A stretch of 64,000 nt of DNA. Origin: Fratercula arctica (taxonomy: Eukaryota; Chordata; Aves; Charadriiformes; Alcidae). A model generated the notes under the pieces. The model was not told where the DNA came from, ran no database searches, and saw only the letters and a program-made list of their open reading frames with translations. A program made the translations under genes and the position numbers. The stretch's first letter is position 1. Each line of letters starts with the position of its first letter. This document shows, in pieces, positions 25,701 to 38,081 of the stretch. The stretch spans positions 17,499,587-17,563,586 of the forward strand of contig CANTUZ010000002.1 of assembly GCA_947846985.1 (NCBI GenBank), given 5' to 3'.

Positions 25701-28700
25701 CATCAGAAGCGTGGGAGTTGCAAGTGGGGCTGCAAGTGTCTCCAGCAGGTCCCTGATAGTGCCACACTATAGTTGATATGGCCAACTACTGTGTTGTGTC
25801 TGATGAAGCAGACAGCAAATTCAGCCCATCTCCTTTTGATTGCGAGAGTCAAGATTAGGATTCATTTGGAAAACATTCCACTAGCCAGAATTTTCCAAGC
25901 AATGGATGGAGGAGGCTTGTAAAGTAACACTTACACTGGACTTCTCTCCTCTTTCCCTGTTGGCTGCTCAAGGAGCTGTACCCATTTCCAATTACCCATT
26001 CCAATAGTGAGGACACCCCCATGTACCTCCTACATGGCTGCTTCTTGCAGCCAGAAAACTGTACTTCTAGTAAGTGTATTCGTAACACAGGGTACAGGTA
26101 CGCGAACAGCTTACCCTGAATGAAGTGGAGGTAAGGATTTACAGAGTCAGTGTAGCTGCTAGTGGGAAATTCTCAGAGGCAGCCTCTTGCCTTGGAGCAA
26201 ATTTCCCTTTATGGTTAGGCAACTTTTCACTTACCACAGGCTGTGAATGGGACCTTGCTGTAGGAAACTTGATGTGATATAAATGCACATCCCCACAGTC
26301 ACTTGTTTGTATAGCTGTACCTTTAGAAATAAGAGTTGCAACTAGAATAGAGCTTGAAAAGAGCCCTGCTGTTGGCCAAACAATGCTTTCAAAGGACTTT
26401 CAAACACTGCTCATGTGGGATTTGTAAATTGTTTTGCTGTACGAATCACTGCGGCACCCGAGCCCATTTCAGCCTGGGTCTGAAGCATGGTTTATAGTTA
26501 AAAACACCGTGCAGCTGTAATACAATAACAAAGCAGTTCCTCTGACTAAAGCTGGCTGCGGTCCTAGGGTCTTTTCTCTTGCTTTCTCAGTCACACCCTT
26601 CCCTTAAATCCCCTCCTGGGTCATGCAGCTGACCCCAAGTCTGGGGCCTTTAATGGTTAGTCTAAACCAGAAAAATGATTTTCCAGACCAGAACATTTAG
26701 GGTTTGATATATAGCTAAAGTTTGAGCTTTAGTACTGTCTCATTTTGCAATGCCTGACCTTACTGATGTGCCCCCAGCTGGTTTTCAGAAACTGATCTAC
26801 CAGGAGAAATATTCATCCTTGAATTCCCAAGCACCATAGGTGTCGTGTGGAAGCCACCAGAAGGCCATGCCGAATGCACATCCACACGTCTCTCCTCTGC
26901 TAAACCCCAAACCCCTGTGTCCCTTCAGGAGCTTAAGCATCTGCAGCCTTTCCACCACTCTTGGGTAGGCACATAGGTGACAGCTGTTGTCTTTCCTCCA
27001 CCAGTGTTAGCACCCAGAGAAGGCGGCCAGCACAGACCTGCATGCACTGCCAGGCACGGCCACTCCTCCCCAGCAAGCGATGCTGTGCAGGACCGTGCTT
27101 TAATTTGGGATTGGGACAGGGCTAAGCAGAAGGGACATTTTTTGCATAATGTACCTGTTTTCATCATCAGAATCTTTTGGAAGATTGAATTAAAGTAAGG
27201 GAATGCATAGAAATATGTCTTTGCAGTAACCCAATTTGAAATTTTGAATTTTTGAATGTGATCCTTAAAAAAAAAACAACTTTTTTTTTTTTTTTTTAAG
27301 AAAACCTCAAAATCTGCAGAGAAATATTCCCCAGATTTCTCCAATTTTTTTCCAAACTGAAACTCCTGTCCAAGCCAGGCACTTTCACAGAAACAAAAGC
27401 AGTAACAATGCCGGGTCATTAACACTGTATAGAAGCCCAGTTTCAGCTGATTGTGTTGGAAACATTCACATTTTCAATATCTTTTTCTTCTTTACCAGTT
27501 CTAATAAACCACACAACTTAGGGGAAAGGGGATACTACAACACACCAAAAACTTAGTAGTTCTCCTCAGTGCTCAGTGACGTCTTTAGCAAGCCAGGTGC
27601 CTGGTTTTGTCATCAATCCAGACATCACCCCAGCCTGCAGCCCACCTTGCAGCACAGGAGAGTGCCTATGTGCTGCACGAGCTCTACTTAGACCAGCATC
27701 CGCTTTCAGTGATGAAAGTCCACAGGACCAGGTGTCTCTAGGCCAAGCGTTCCAGTAAGTGAAATTTATTGTTTTAATATTCGTTTCTCCCATTTCTCCA
27801 TCAAGGGATCTTCCATTGCTAAATCAACATGACTCAGCCTGCTGCAGGAAGACAGAAAACAGGACAAGCGTGCAGACCATCTAAAAATAAAATGGAGCCA
27901 AAGAGGTCCTCTGCAATACTGAGTTTTACTACAGCACCAAGATGACTCAAGAGAGCTACTCTGTGAGGCCAATGGAAGAAGCAAGTAGCAAGAAAAGCTT
28001 GTAATTGGTGTCAATATGACAAGAATGGGTGAAAATCGTCTTGGTCTCCACATTAAAGATGGAACTCTGAGATCCTGCACAAAGCAGAAGCAGGGATTGG
28101 GTCCCTCCAGCCCAGTGCCTTTATCATCACACTGGTCACAGCGGAGGGCAGGAAGGTTTGAGGGTGAGCATTTGCTGTGTGCTTTACCTCTTTCTCTGTG
28201 CCCAAGGCCAGAAGGATAAAAGCATCTCCTCTCTCAGTGTCCACTGGCTATTTCTCACTGCCAGAGAAGGGAAAATGGGGCTCCACAACACCCTGTCTTA
28301 TGGATGGCCCAAATGCACCACCCAAGGGAGAGCAGAAATAGCATCTTCAGCCTTCCCACAGCAGCCGTCCATGTGGGAGCCACTAGATCTGCCCCTCCCC
28401 GTAAGCAGCCCATCCAGCTCCTACAGGATACGTGGAAGTGCTCTATTTCTAATAATGCTGAAGGACAGTAGTCTCTGATGGTATGTAGTGCACAAAACCA
28501 GGGTAAAAATATGATCCAGAGGGTTTACAATCCAATTAAAGAGTTTAATTCTTTATACACACTGTAAAGCTGAAAATCCAGGGTAGGTCCATTTGAAAAC
28601 AAAGCAAACCAGATAAATGTGAGCTGTTTCACACTGGGCTATGGGTATATTTATGTGGAAGACTGAAAAAATAAATTAGTGGGTTTTTTTCTGATAATGT

Positions 28701-31700
28701 AAATACTCCCAAGAACACTGGAGATCCCAGCGAAGTCATCTGGACGGGGAGATAATGCAGTGCAGATGTGAAAGTGCTTGAAGGGAAAGAGGGAGTGTCC
28801 AAGCCTTTCCCGAGACTCTCCTAACACCCTTATGACAGTGATCTGCCTCAGTGTTGTTGTTGGCATGGCTCGCTCAGCAGCCGTCACAGCCCAGCTTCAT
28901 AATTGAAGCTACAGGCCCAATTCATTAAAAGAAGATTTACTGGTGTTAAGAGGGTTTTGTTATAGATCTTGTTTTCATAAATGGGGCTCTACAGTGCATT
29001 ATGCGTGTGATTTACAGACGAAAGAAAAAACTTTGCATTACGGGGAGAAGTGCATGTGAGCAAGGTTCCTGGAGTGAGAGAAGTTTAGTATGGAAATGAG
29101 AGACGAATCTGGTGGAGAAGGAATTCAATCTCCTTGTATCTGCTGGTGCCCCAGGAGATGTCACAGCAAGACGCAACTGCACTGGGGTTGTCGCGGTGCT
29201 CCGTGCACCACTCTGCTTCTGCTCCTGTTCTGTGCACTCCAGAAGCTCCAGGGGAGGTGGCAAAGGCATGCTAGACATCTGGGTACAGTATAATAAATAA
29301 CGTTAAGTAAATAAAGACCTAGTGGACATGAGTAGTGAAGTCTTGGGCATGTCATGGCTCATCCTAAAATGGATGCCTAAAAAAACATGCTCCCCAATTG
29401 CCCCCCTCTTTTCATCCACTACAAAGGGAGCCAGGGTGACTGGCCCCAGTCAAGACGAAATCCCTCCACAGGTCCCGATTTAAGCCTAATTGCCATGTTC
29501 AAATCCCAATTGCCCACGTGGCAGAATACAAACAGCGTGGCTATGTACAGTGCTATCTACAAGGCACAAGCAACACAATGGCTGGATCCAGATGGGGAAA
29601 TCCTGAGGACAAAGCAAAACTCTTCTAGTCCCCTTTCCCCTCCCTTAAAACAGTTTATGCCTCTTAGCCTTCATGTCTAAAGTGCAAAACAATTGAGTAA
29701 AATATCCCGTTCCCTTACTGAACCCTTTAGATTTCTGTTACTAAAAGAGCAGCTAAATTATTTTATCAAAAACCTGTGGAAGCTTCTAATTTTTATGGGT
29801 TTTGTCTCTCAAAAGCCATAAAAGGAAATTAATGTAATTAAAAAACCTAATGAGTAATGCACAGCTTAGTATCACCCCTGTCAGAGCTGCTCAAAATCCA
29901 TGACACCCAGGAGTTAACAGACTTATAGCAGTCAACAAGGGAAATTGCTGTGTGTTTTGATTTATGACATTATGTTATAGTTATTTTGCTCTTGCAATAC
30001 CAGATATGCTGTAGTGACCTACAAGTGACACACGGCTCTTCCAGAGGGTGTCCTGTTCACAACAAAGCAATTTCCCTGACCAGATCTTGTGCACACAAAT
30101 CTTTCTCTGGAAACATTCATTCACATCTTTACAAGTGATTCACTCACTATAGGGATATCATCAAGGCCAAAAAAGTTTGTAGGCATTTTAATAAAAAGGA
30201 AGTGTGAGGTGAAGCATTTACTGCCTTTAATTTAAGTTGTTCATGTTTCCCCAGCAATCAGGAGCTAGTTTCCAGAGGCCCTGCAGGTGTTCGAGTACAC
30301 ATTGGATTTGACAGGGTCTATTGTTTGTGCCGAGCAGTAGATTTTTAAGCAACATTTGGAAACGTTCACAGAAAAGGGCAATTTTGGACTTGGACAATGG
30401 GAGTGATCGTGCAAAAAACATGAAGCTAAGTTTTACTCGCCCAATGGGAGAACAAGGAGCAAAACCATCCTTATGAATCATGAATTCAGTCAACCCAGTG
30501 AGTGTCCAAATACTGCAAACTTCCAAAGAACTGTCTAGTGGAGAGGAAGATTCTGCATTTCAAATGCAAGCTGGCTGACAACAAGTGCTTAACTTGGACA
30601 ATCCCCCACGGGAACCACAGATGACGGCTTAAACCCATAGTTTTAGATCAATCATATTTGACAACCCAGATTCAGGGCTGGGCTTTTTCCATGTTGGAAC
30701 TTTAAAGTTAGAAGGAGATTAAGAAGCCTGCCTAGTAATTGACATTCCAGCCTGTCAGAGTCATATTATCATGCATAAAACTTCTATTAGCTGAAGAACT
30801 CAAAGGTTGCCAAGACAAGTATTCAAAAGCTAGGCAATACCAGGAATAAGGTTGTTACACTGGTTCAGCACTTTAAATGACACAGCCATGTTATCCTTGT
30901 GTGGCAGTCTTCACTGTAGTGTCTGTCCTCCACAGAAAACAATTATTATTTTCAAGACAGTATGCGAGATTAGCATTTCTGTGAGTGAAGACCCCATCCT
31001 GTACTCTCCCGTACAAATCATGACAGCCAAAACCTGCCAGAAAAATGACAGTTCTATTTGAAGCATGTCTCACCTGATTTTTCAGGATTTTTAAGCATGG
31101 CACCTCATCTGCCCAAAGCACAGCTCCCACTGGCTTTCAATGGCACTACCTACCTCTTCAAAGACTATTTGAATGATGTGTCCTATATTACCTGGGGACA
31201 GAGGGACAGGGAGGATCCAGCTTTCTGGGGTGGTACCGTCCTTCCTATCCCTTTGCTTCCTTGCTGCAACGCACACTCCCTTTCTGTCTGTGCTCAAGAG
31301 AGGATGGACGATGGGAGGTACTAAAATGGCAGTCTGGAAATGAACCTTGAAGACTTCTCTGGTGTTTCAAAGGCTGTTCTTTTAGTCTGTGCTTTGTACT
31401 ATTGCCATTTCTTCAGTCCTTTCCAGAGAGTGAAAGAACCGTCACCCATCTCACCCTCACTCCCCACCCAAAAAAGGGCACTCAAAAATTTCAGGCCACG
31501 TCAAAAAAAGTGTTTTTCATCCTTAACTTGTACCTTGGAAGTAGCTCAAGCTGCATAGTTGGCACTGAAAATCTCCTTGCCCAAACATTTTTAAGTTTGG
31601 CAAAATCACAAGCAAGGAAGACTGGAGTCTTATAGCAGGGAAAACTGTTCAACCCAAATAATAAGTGGAGGTTCTAGACCTCTCCATAATAGCACTTAAT

Positions 31701-32798
31701 ATAAGAGTTTCTACACATAGTGTTCAAAGCTATTAAGCTGAGGACTGGTGTTCTATAAAGACCTAGAAGGACTGCAGAAACTCCTCTACATTTTCCTGTA
31801 GACGTTCCCTGAGATTAGACTGACACCAAGAGTTGTACTGAACTAAATCTGCAGCCAAAAAGTGACAGTGTCTCTTGATTAATTTGAGTAGCCAATCTGC
31901 TCAGATTGAAGCACTACATTTCTAGTCTACACTAACAATCTGTAGGACTAACTCATGGACTAGAATTGATCACTTATTAAATCAAGGTGACAACAAATAT
32001 TCACACAAATCAGCTGCTTTTCTCCTACAAATGGTTTCTTTAAACATACTACGGTTCATTTGCAGAAAGTCCTGTTTGGAAGAGAAAGGAAAAGCATTTG
32101 TTTGACACCAACTCTCTCTGTGTGAGCATTGCCTCTCTTTACCTGCTTTTCCCTTTCTAAGGGCTAAAATGTGGGAACCTAAACAGTGACTCAAAAAAGG
32201 TTCTGATTTAGATACCTAACATGAGATAGATAACGCTTGAATATTTATCATCCCAGATGCTGTTTTGGGTTTCCTGCTTTATGCTCATCTCTATTATTTT
32301 GGATTTTGTTTTCACTGTTACATGTTTTCCCGAAGGCCTCTTGCACTGCAGGAGAGAAGAGCTCCCTGAAGCGGGTTTGTGTAGATCTTTAAAATAATAC
32401 TGGCTTACACATTAAAAGACAGACACAGCTGCAGTGAAGGGCACTAGGCTTTTGATCTTAAAAAAAGAAGAACCTGGGTTTAAAGAACATTCATTTTACG
32501 CAAATAAATCTGTGCAGAAAAACAGCGTAACAGAAATGCGTGCCCTTTAGAGACCGGCGAAAGCAGCTGGTTTGGCTCGTGCAGGAAGGAACCTGCAGGT
32601 GCTGGGAATCAGCCAGAGGGTGAGATTCTCAGCTGCTGGGCTCAAACCTGGCCTTCGATGCAGCGGGAGCAGGAGGACATGCTTGAAGAATCAGGGCTCT
32701 TGTGATAGCTGTCTCTGGAGAGATGTTCACCCCCTCCTGGCTCCAAGTGCTTGAAGGGAGTTGCTAGGCTCTTTGTATCTATTGAATGCAGATGATAC
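22765..32798. other. Gene-free stretch
   Basis: No gene, RNA or transposon recognised in these 10 kb. Contents are a T-rich run near 23.95 kb, the 27-base duplication at 25584, and an A-run followed by a T-run near 27.27-27.30 kb. All open frames are short and unsupported. Confidence 0.55.
25584..25637. repeat. 27-base imperfect tandem duplication
   Basis: Copies begin ATAAAACGAAGTCTA and ATAAAATGAAGTCTA, each 27 bases long, with divergence in the second half (GATGAAGTC versus GTTGAGTC). No gene is nearby. Confidence 0.5.
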
Positions 32799-32950
32799 AG
32801 AATCATAGATGGTTCAGGTTAGAAGGGACCTTAAAGATCATCTAGTTCCAAGCCCCCTGCCATGGGCAGGGACACCTCCCACTAGACCAGGTTGCTCAAA
32901 GCCCCATCCAGCCTGGCCTTGAACACTTCCAGGGATGGGGCATCCACAAC
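32799..32950 (-). mobile_element. CR1 3'-end fragment, minus strand
   Basis: About 150 bases of a CR1 3' end lie in reverse orientation. They are nearly identical to the left end of the 16.6 kb copy, with only a handful of differences from AAGGGACCTTAAAGATC to GGATGGGGCATCCACAAC. They stop abruptly there and run into TATC-rich sequence. The octamer tail is reduced to a single unit. This is a heavily 5'-truncated insertion of the same subfamily. Confidence 0.93.
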
Positions 32951-35900
32951 TATCTATCTGTATCTATCAGGCTGGATGTTGTGTTTGCATTTTCTTGTGA
33001 AATAAAACTTAATTTGAGAAATGCTGGTGGAGAGGTGGTGGCTGGCAGGCATTTCCCTGTAGGGTAGCCTGATAAAAGTCAGATAATGCTTCTGGAGAGA
33101 TGCAGAGGAGAGTGTGATCTATTACTTATTTGAAACGAGAGGAGTTTCAATTTGCAGGACTTGAAGCCTTTTCTGTTTATTTCTCATTATTTTGTCCTGC
33201 TGTCATGACTACGGATTTTCTCCCTCTTCAGTGTCTTTTATGAGTAGCCTGCCTTATCATAGGCAGTATCAGAAGGTGAGGGGACAACAGCAGACAAAAG
33301 GAGTAGAACTGCATGTGTTTCTTCCCACCCAGGGAGATATGAAGTACTTGCCTTCATCTCCCTTCTATAGTCTGTAACACCAAAGGGATCATTATAGGTA
33401 AAAAATGTTATGCTGTGTTCTGTAACTTGGAAAGGGCTGGCAATTCCAAGGACTGTGTAATGAGCTGAGGCTGACGTAGCACAGGTAATGTGACGGCACT
33501 GCCTGCCTTTTGTGTCACCACAGAAGATGAGATGGACCAAGGCATCCACCCATCTCCTAGCTAAGACTGGAAAGAGAAGATGTGTAGAGTGACGGAAAAA
33601 CAAACATTTTAAGCAAAACAGAGGAGAGAGAATGGAAAAAACACTCATAAAGATGTAGTGCTAGTACAACCTTTTCCTACCTTCAGACCTCAAAACGCTT
33701 CACCATTTTCTAAGATGTGAAAGAAAAAAGGGTATTGCCAAGTTCATGGAACCCATTTACATCAGAATAAAGGGTGAAAAATTAACTTAATGCTACTGCA
33801 CTCTTGAAATGTTCCTCTTTCTTTGTCCCAGCTAATCCTATGACATGGTTCAACACAAATGTCCCTTTCCCCACAACAGAGATTCACTGAGGTCAAAAGT
33901 TGGGAGAAAATCTAAGGTAAACTTGGGACTGAGACGAATTTCAGGAAAAATGGGTTTGATTTGGAAACATCTCTTTCAAACTTTGAGAAAAATGTATAAG
34001 GTTACAGAGCAGCTGGGCAATTAATTGTTCAGTTCAGTGGGTGTTCCCAGTCATCCTGGGACCCCAGCTCCCCATGAAAGAAATGCCAAGACACAGCTTT
34101 CCTCCTCCAGCATCAAGCTAACATGCCTAATCCCTTTCCATCTCAACACAGTCAACAATGAAAAACAAAACCATAGACTTTTATTTTACTCACTGCCTTC
34201 AAGCTATTTTCCATACAAGTGTGAAATGTCAAATTTGCCTATGCTGGGTCTGAAACCACAGGACCGGGATTGGACAATTCAATTGTGGTATCGAAGTCAG
34301 ATGGTATTCTGGGTTACATATTTGGGATTGGAGTATAGGACGGCTGGCATGAAAAGAGCTATGGAGCTCTGGCTGCTAGGGTTTGGCAAGCGGGAAGAAA
34401 CTGTGGTTAATCCAATTTTGAAAGCAGTCTCTTATTGCTTTACCTCCGTGAAAACCATCACTGGAAGAAACCCTGGGTCTTTTGAAATATTCATTAAAAA
34501 TAAAAGATCATCCTTTGCCAGAAGAGTCCAGCAGCATGGAGTATATAAACCCAACCTCACAATCTGGGTATGTACCAAGTAGAGCAGAGAGTCTGGCTGC
34601 CATACATTGGCTTTTATTCTTTTTTGAGATTCTGGGTTACATGTCAGCCTCTCCTTTTAAAAGTATCCTGTTTTGTATAAATAATTGGATATTCAGTAAC
34701 TGTAGGAGAAATTGTATCTGTATATATAGGCCGTTCGTTGGAGTAAACTGATTACTAATTACTGGCATCCCAGTCTAGAAAGAGGAATTAAAAACAGAGG
34801 GTTTTGGCCAGAGTGTGAGGTGTAAATGGGAATAAGCCAGACATGACACCAAGGGCAGGGAGGAAGGATGGCTATGGGAGGAAAGCAGGATGCTCTGGAG
34901 GGGTTTACTGAAGAGTCAAATGCTGATGATGCTGTTTTGGCCAAAGTGGAACTAGAGGTACTGTGTTCAGAACCAAGAGCAGATGTCAGTAAGTAGACAG
35001 ATGTTTTAAAAGGTCAGTGGTAACCAGTGAATGTTGTGACACTACTGACTAATTTCACATATGTTTTGTTGATCGCTTCCTAGTCCTGGGAAATCCTCTC
35101 ATAGTGTAGTTGCAAGTCCCCACATCTGGGGAAGCTGCTAAAGCAGAACCCACTTGCCTCAGGGATGCTAGAAGGCCAAACTGGTTAATGGACTGGCCAC
35201 CTATGAAGAGCAATGCTGAGCCATGTGGTGCAACAGGTGCCTTTACAGACCTGAAGGGAGCTGCTGAGGTCAGGTACCTGCTCCCAGGTAGGCCTATCCT
35301 TTGTAAGGTCACAGTGAAAATTGTTTCAGGACAAATGTATATTGATACATGCCTCATAGGTAAATCCAAGGAAGTGCGAGCTCCAGTGGAAGGTTTTCTG
35401 AATTTTTTGTCTCTTTCTGTGTCTGCCAAACCTGGAAACTGCCCCTAACAATGTGTCGCAGCGCCAGCGAGAGCAGCAAGCCACTACACCTAATCTACCT
35501 GGCCTCCCCCCCCTCATCTGCCACTGTCTCTTTCTGCCCCTTGTCCAGGTTCCAGTTCAACAGGTCTTGGAGCCCACCAGCTCCCACCTAACCCATCTGT
35601 CTCCCACCCAACCCCAACCTGTCCCCAAACGCTGCTGCTAAATCCTATTGACCTACCATAGCCTGTTTGCATTTCAGTTGTCTCTCAAGCCCCTTTAATC
35701 TTTGGTAAAAGGTGCCTGGTCACCACACAACCCTCTCCCCACCACATTCTTCCCCATCCCCCATGCTGCTCAGTTACCCCAGGGCCGGGATGAAGATCAG
35801 CAGTGTCAGGGTGGTGAATGGTCTCCCTGCCAGCCCGGCGTGTCGGGGCTGAGCACACTTGGGCAGGCTGGTCACGGCGGGCCTGGCAGCAGCTTTTCAA

Positions 35901-36059
35901 GGCCCACCCTGCTCCACCATAGGGCCAAGGTCTCTCCTCTGCCTGGTACCAGGTCAGCTCCTCAGGGACCCTCAGGACTTCCTGCACCCTCTGCCTCAGC
36001 TCACCGGTGTGCCTGGGGGGTGGAAATTGATCCCCAGCACCACGGTGTCCCTGAGAGCC
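32951..36059. other. Gene-free stretch left of the CpG island
   Basis: A 185-codon open frame (34025-34582, plus) has no recognisable domain and its composition looks random. Between 35055 and 35448, frames of 112 and 124 codons overlap on opposite strands; neither is recognised. From about 35.5 kb the sequence becomes C-rich leading into the CpG island. Confidence 0.5.
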
Positions 36060-36440
36060 CCTAGACCCTCGCTTGGGGCCTGCTGTCACCCCGGGGGCCG
36101 GTCCCCTCTCCTTGGGCCTCGCCCAGGCGCCCGGCCCGCCGCGGCCCCACAGCCCCTGAGCCGCCCCTGGTCCCAGCCCGGCGCGGCCAGGCCCGGCAGG
36201 TGGCGCTGTTGCAATGGCTGCCGCCGGCGGCCCGGCCCGGCGCGGAGCGGAGGGGCGGGACGGTCGGTGTCCGCGGCGGGGCACGGCTCCGGGGAGCCGC
36301 CGGGAGGAGAGCAGCGAGCTCCGCCGGCCCGCCGCCGGCCTGGGGGAAGCGCGGCCGGCGGCAGCGGGGACGACGCAGTTCAGCGGCGCTGCCCGCCGGG
36401 GCTGTGGCGCGGTGTTTTGCAGGGCTGCGAGGAAGGGTTG
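36060..36440. promoter_or_regulatory. CpG island, candidate promoter
   Basis: A segment of about 380 bases is very rich in G, C and CpG, unlike the AT-leaning sequence on either side. It includes GGCCCGCCGCGGCCCC, GGCGGGACGG GC-box-like sequence, and an ATGGCTGCCGCC segment resembling a YY1-type initiator motif near 36213. It contains a CTCF-like motif (36192-36208). Open frames across it on both strands are GC artefacts rich in Ala, Arg, Pro and Gly. In mammals the next gene on this side of JCAD is SVIL on the same strand, so this could be an SVIL promoter or 5' exon. It could equally start a non-coding RNA. Confidence 0.75.
36192..36208 (+). promoter_or_regulatory. CTCF-like motif in the CpG island
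   Basis: The plus strand reads CCCGGCAGGTGGCGCTG. This agrees closely with the vertebrate CTCF core (CC...AGGNGGCGCT). Location in an unmethylated-type CpG island between two genes suits an insulator or promoter-bound CTCF site. Occupancy is not shown by sequence alone. Confidence 0.55.
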
Positions 36441-38021
36441 AATTCACCTGTGTAAATTCCCCCTCTCTGATAAAGCCCCGTGATCTGAGGGACGCTGGGG
36501 CACCCCTGAGGAGGCTGTGCAGGGTGGGGTGCCACACATGGGCAGTAGCCTCAAAGACTGTACAAACTATGACCTCTTTTCATCATGGTTTCCCTTACAT
36601 AAAGAACACCAATAAAACAAACAAACAAGCCCACCCCCCCAAAAAAAAAACCAACCCAGAGTAATTTTTCACTGATGGACTCTCTTCTGTGGAAAACAAC
36701 CAACCAGCCATGGCAGCAGCCCGAGGGCAGCCATCTCCACAAATGAGAGACCTGCAGCCTGCTGGTCTGTCAGTGTTGGCGCAAAATGGCACCTGCCCCA
36801 GCAGCGGCCCCGGGTGTGGGAAACCCTGGTGTTTCCTCACAGATTTTGGCTGAGGATCAGGGCCCATCTCAGGAGGGGTAGGGACAGCGTGGCAGTGATG
36901 GCAGCCAGCTCTGGGGGTTGCGGTGGCATGGTGGCCATGGCCCAGTCGCCGTGCCTCTGAGGGGGTTTGTGAGGAAGGGGCTGCAGTGCCTCCTTGCTGC
37001 CACATGGCTCCTCTGTGTGAGGGAGAAATGGAAAAGCAAGATCTGAGTGCTGCAGAGGGGTGCTGCGAGCTGGGTAGCCAGGAGGGAAAAGGGCCAACTC
37101 ACTGACGGGCCACCGAGGCCCATGAACGGTTGTCATGCTCTACTGTGTAAAAACAATGTGGACACCAAAAGGGGGAACAAGTGCTCGACAAAGATGACCC
37201 AAAGTGAAGGGAGACACATGTCACAGCCATGTTTCTTGGCTCTGCTAATGTCTTTTCTCTCTTCACCTTCAAGCATGAAGAGTCCAGGAGAACATTGGGG
37301 AGGGAGGTCCACTACTGCCTTCCCAGGAGTTTCCACTGAAGAGCACTGTCAAACCCTTGTCAGACCAAGAGCTGTGGTTACTAACCGCTTGTAAAGGGGA
37401 GTGCAAGCCAACAACCACACTCCAGTGAGGTTCGTGGGCTGACAGGAGATCAGAGGTCAGCTGCAGCAGTTTTAAACAAGTGGCTCTCCTGAAAGGAGCT
37501 TGGCTTTTTTACTGCCCTGCCTGCATGTAATTGAGTTTTTTGTTTCCCTTCTCAGCTTGATCTCTTCGCTTCGCTGCTCCACGGCTGTTATGAACTCCTT
37601 CAACTATTTATATGGTTCAAATGTACCGACACTGCCTAAAAAATTCCTTAAGGCAGAGTTTTAGGAAATTGGTCAGAAGTCTTAGAAACTGAGTCATTGG
37701 GGATGGGTTGAACTTTGCTTTTTTCTTCCAGCTGCCTGCTGTGTGTTTGTCAGATAGGGATTGAACTGAGAAACGGTCCTGGAGTTCAAACGCCTTCCCT
37801 GCTGCAGCGAGGTGGAGCATGGCACAGGATGCAGCTTATCACAGATAACAGCTGTGTGTATCAGGGGTCTCCACTTCCCTCTCCCATGCTCCTTGCTCGG
37901 CTCCCTGCCTCTCCCGCGCACGCTGCGTGGAGGGAAGCTGGGGTGGGATATGGTTTTCAAACCCATTCACAGCTCTTCAGCCAGATGAAATCTGTGTCAC
38001 AGGGCATACCACGCAGATTCA

Positions 38022-38036
38022 GCAGTAGAGGGCAGT
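38022..38036 (+). promoter_or_regulatory. Second CTCF-like motif
   Basis: The plus strand reads GCAGTAGAGGGCAGT, differing by one base at the edge from the CTCF core pattern CCASYAGRKGGCRSY. It has the same orientation as the motif in the CpG island 1.8 kb to the left. Confidence 0.5.
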
Positions 38037-38063
38037 TCCTATCTCAGGGGGAAGGAGAATATA

Positions 38064-38081
38064 AGAGATAAATATATCTCT
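38064..38081. repeat. Palindrome with opposed GATA motifs
   Basis: AGAGATA-AATA-TATCTCT is a perfect 7-base inverted repeat with a 4-base spacer. Each arm contains a GATA core, in opposite orientation. It lies about 28 bases after the CTCF-like motif at 38022-38036. Confidence 0.6.

Noticed and set aside
34025..34582. 185-codon plus-strand open frame
   Set aside because: No recognisable domain, random-looking composition, no splice or promoter context; consistent with chance in 64 kb.
35685..36537. Long overlapping frames of about 150-200 codons on both strands across the CpG island
   Set aside because: GC-rich DNA lacks stops; the products are Ala/Arg/Pro/Gly-rich with no family resemblance.
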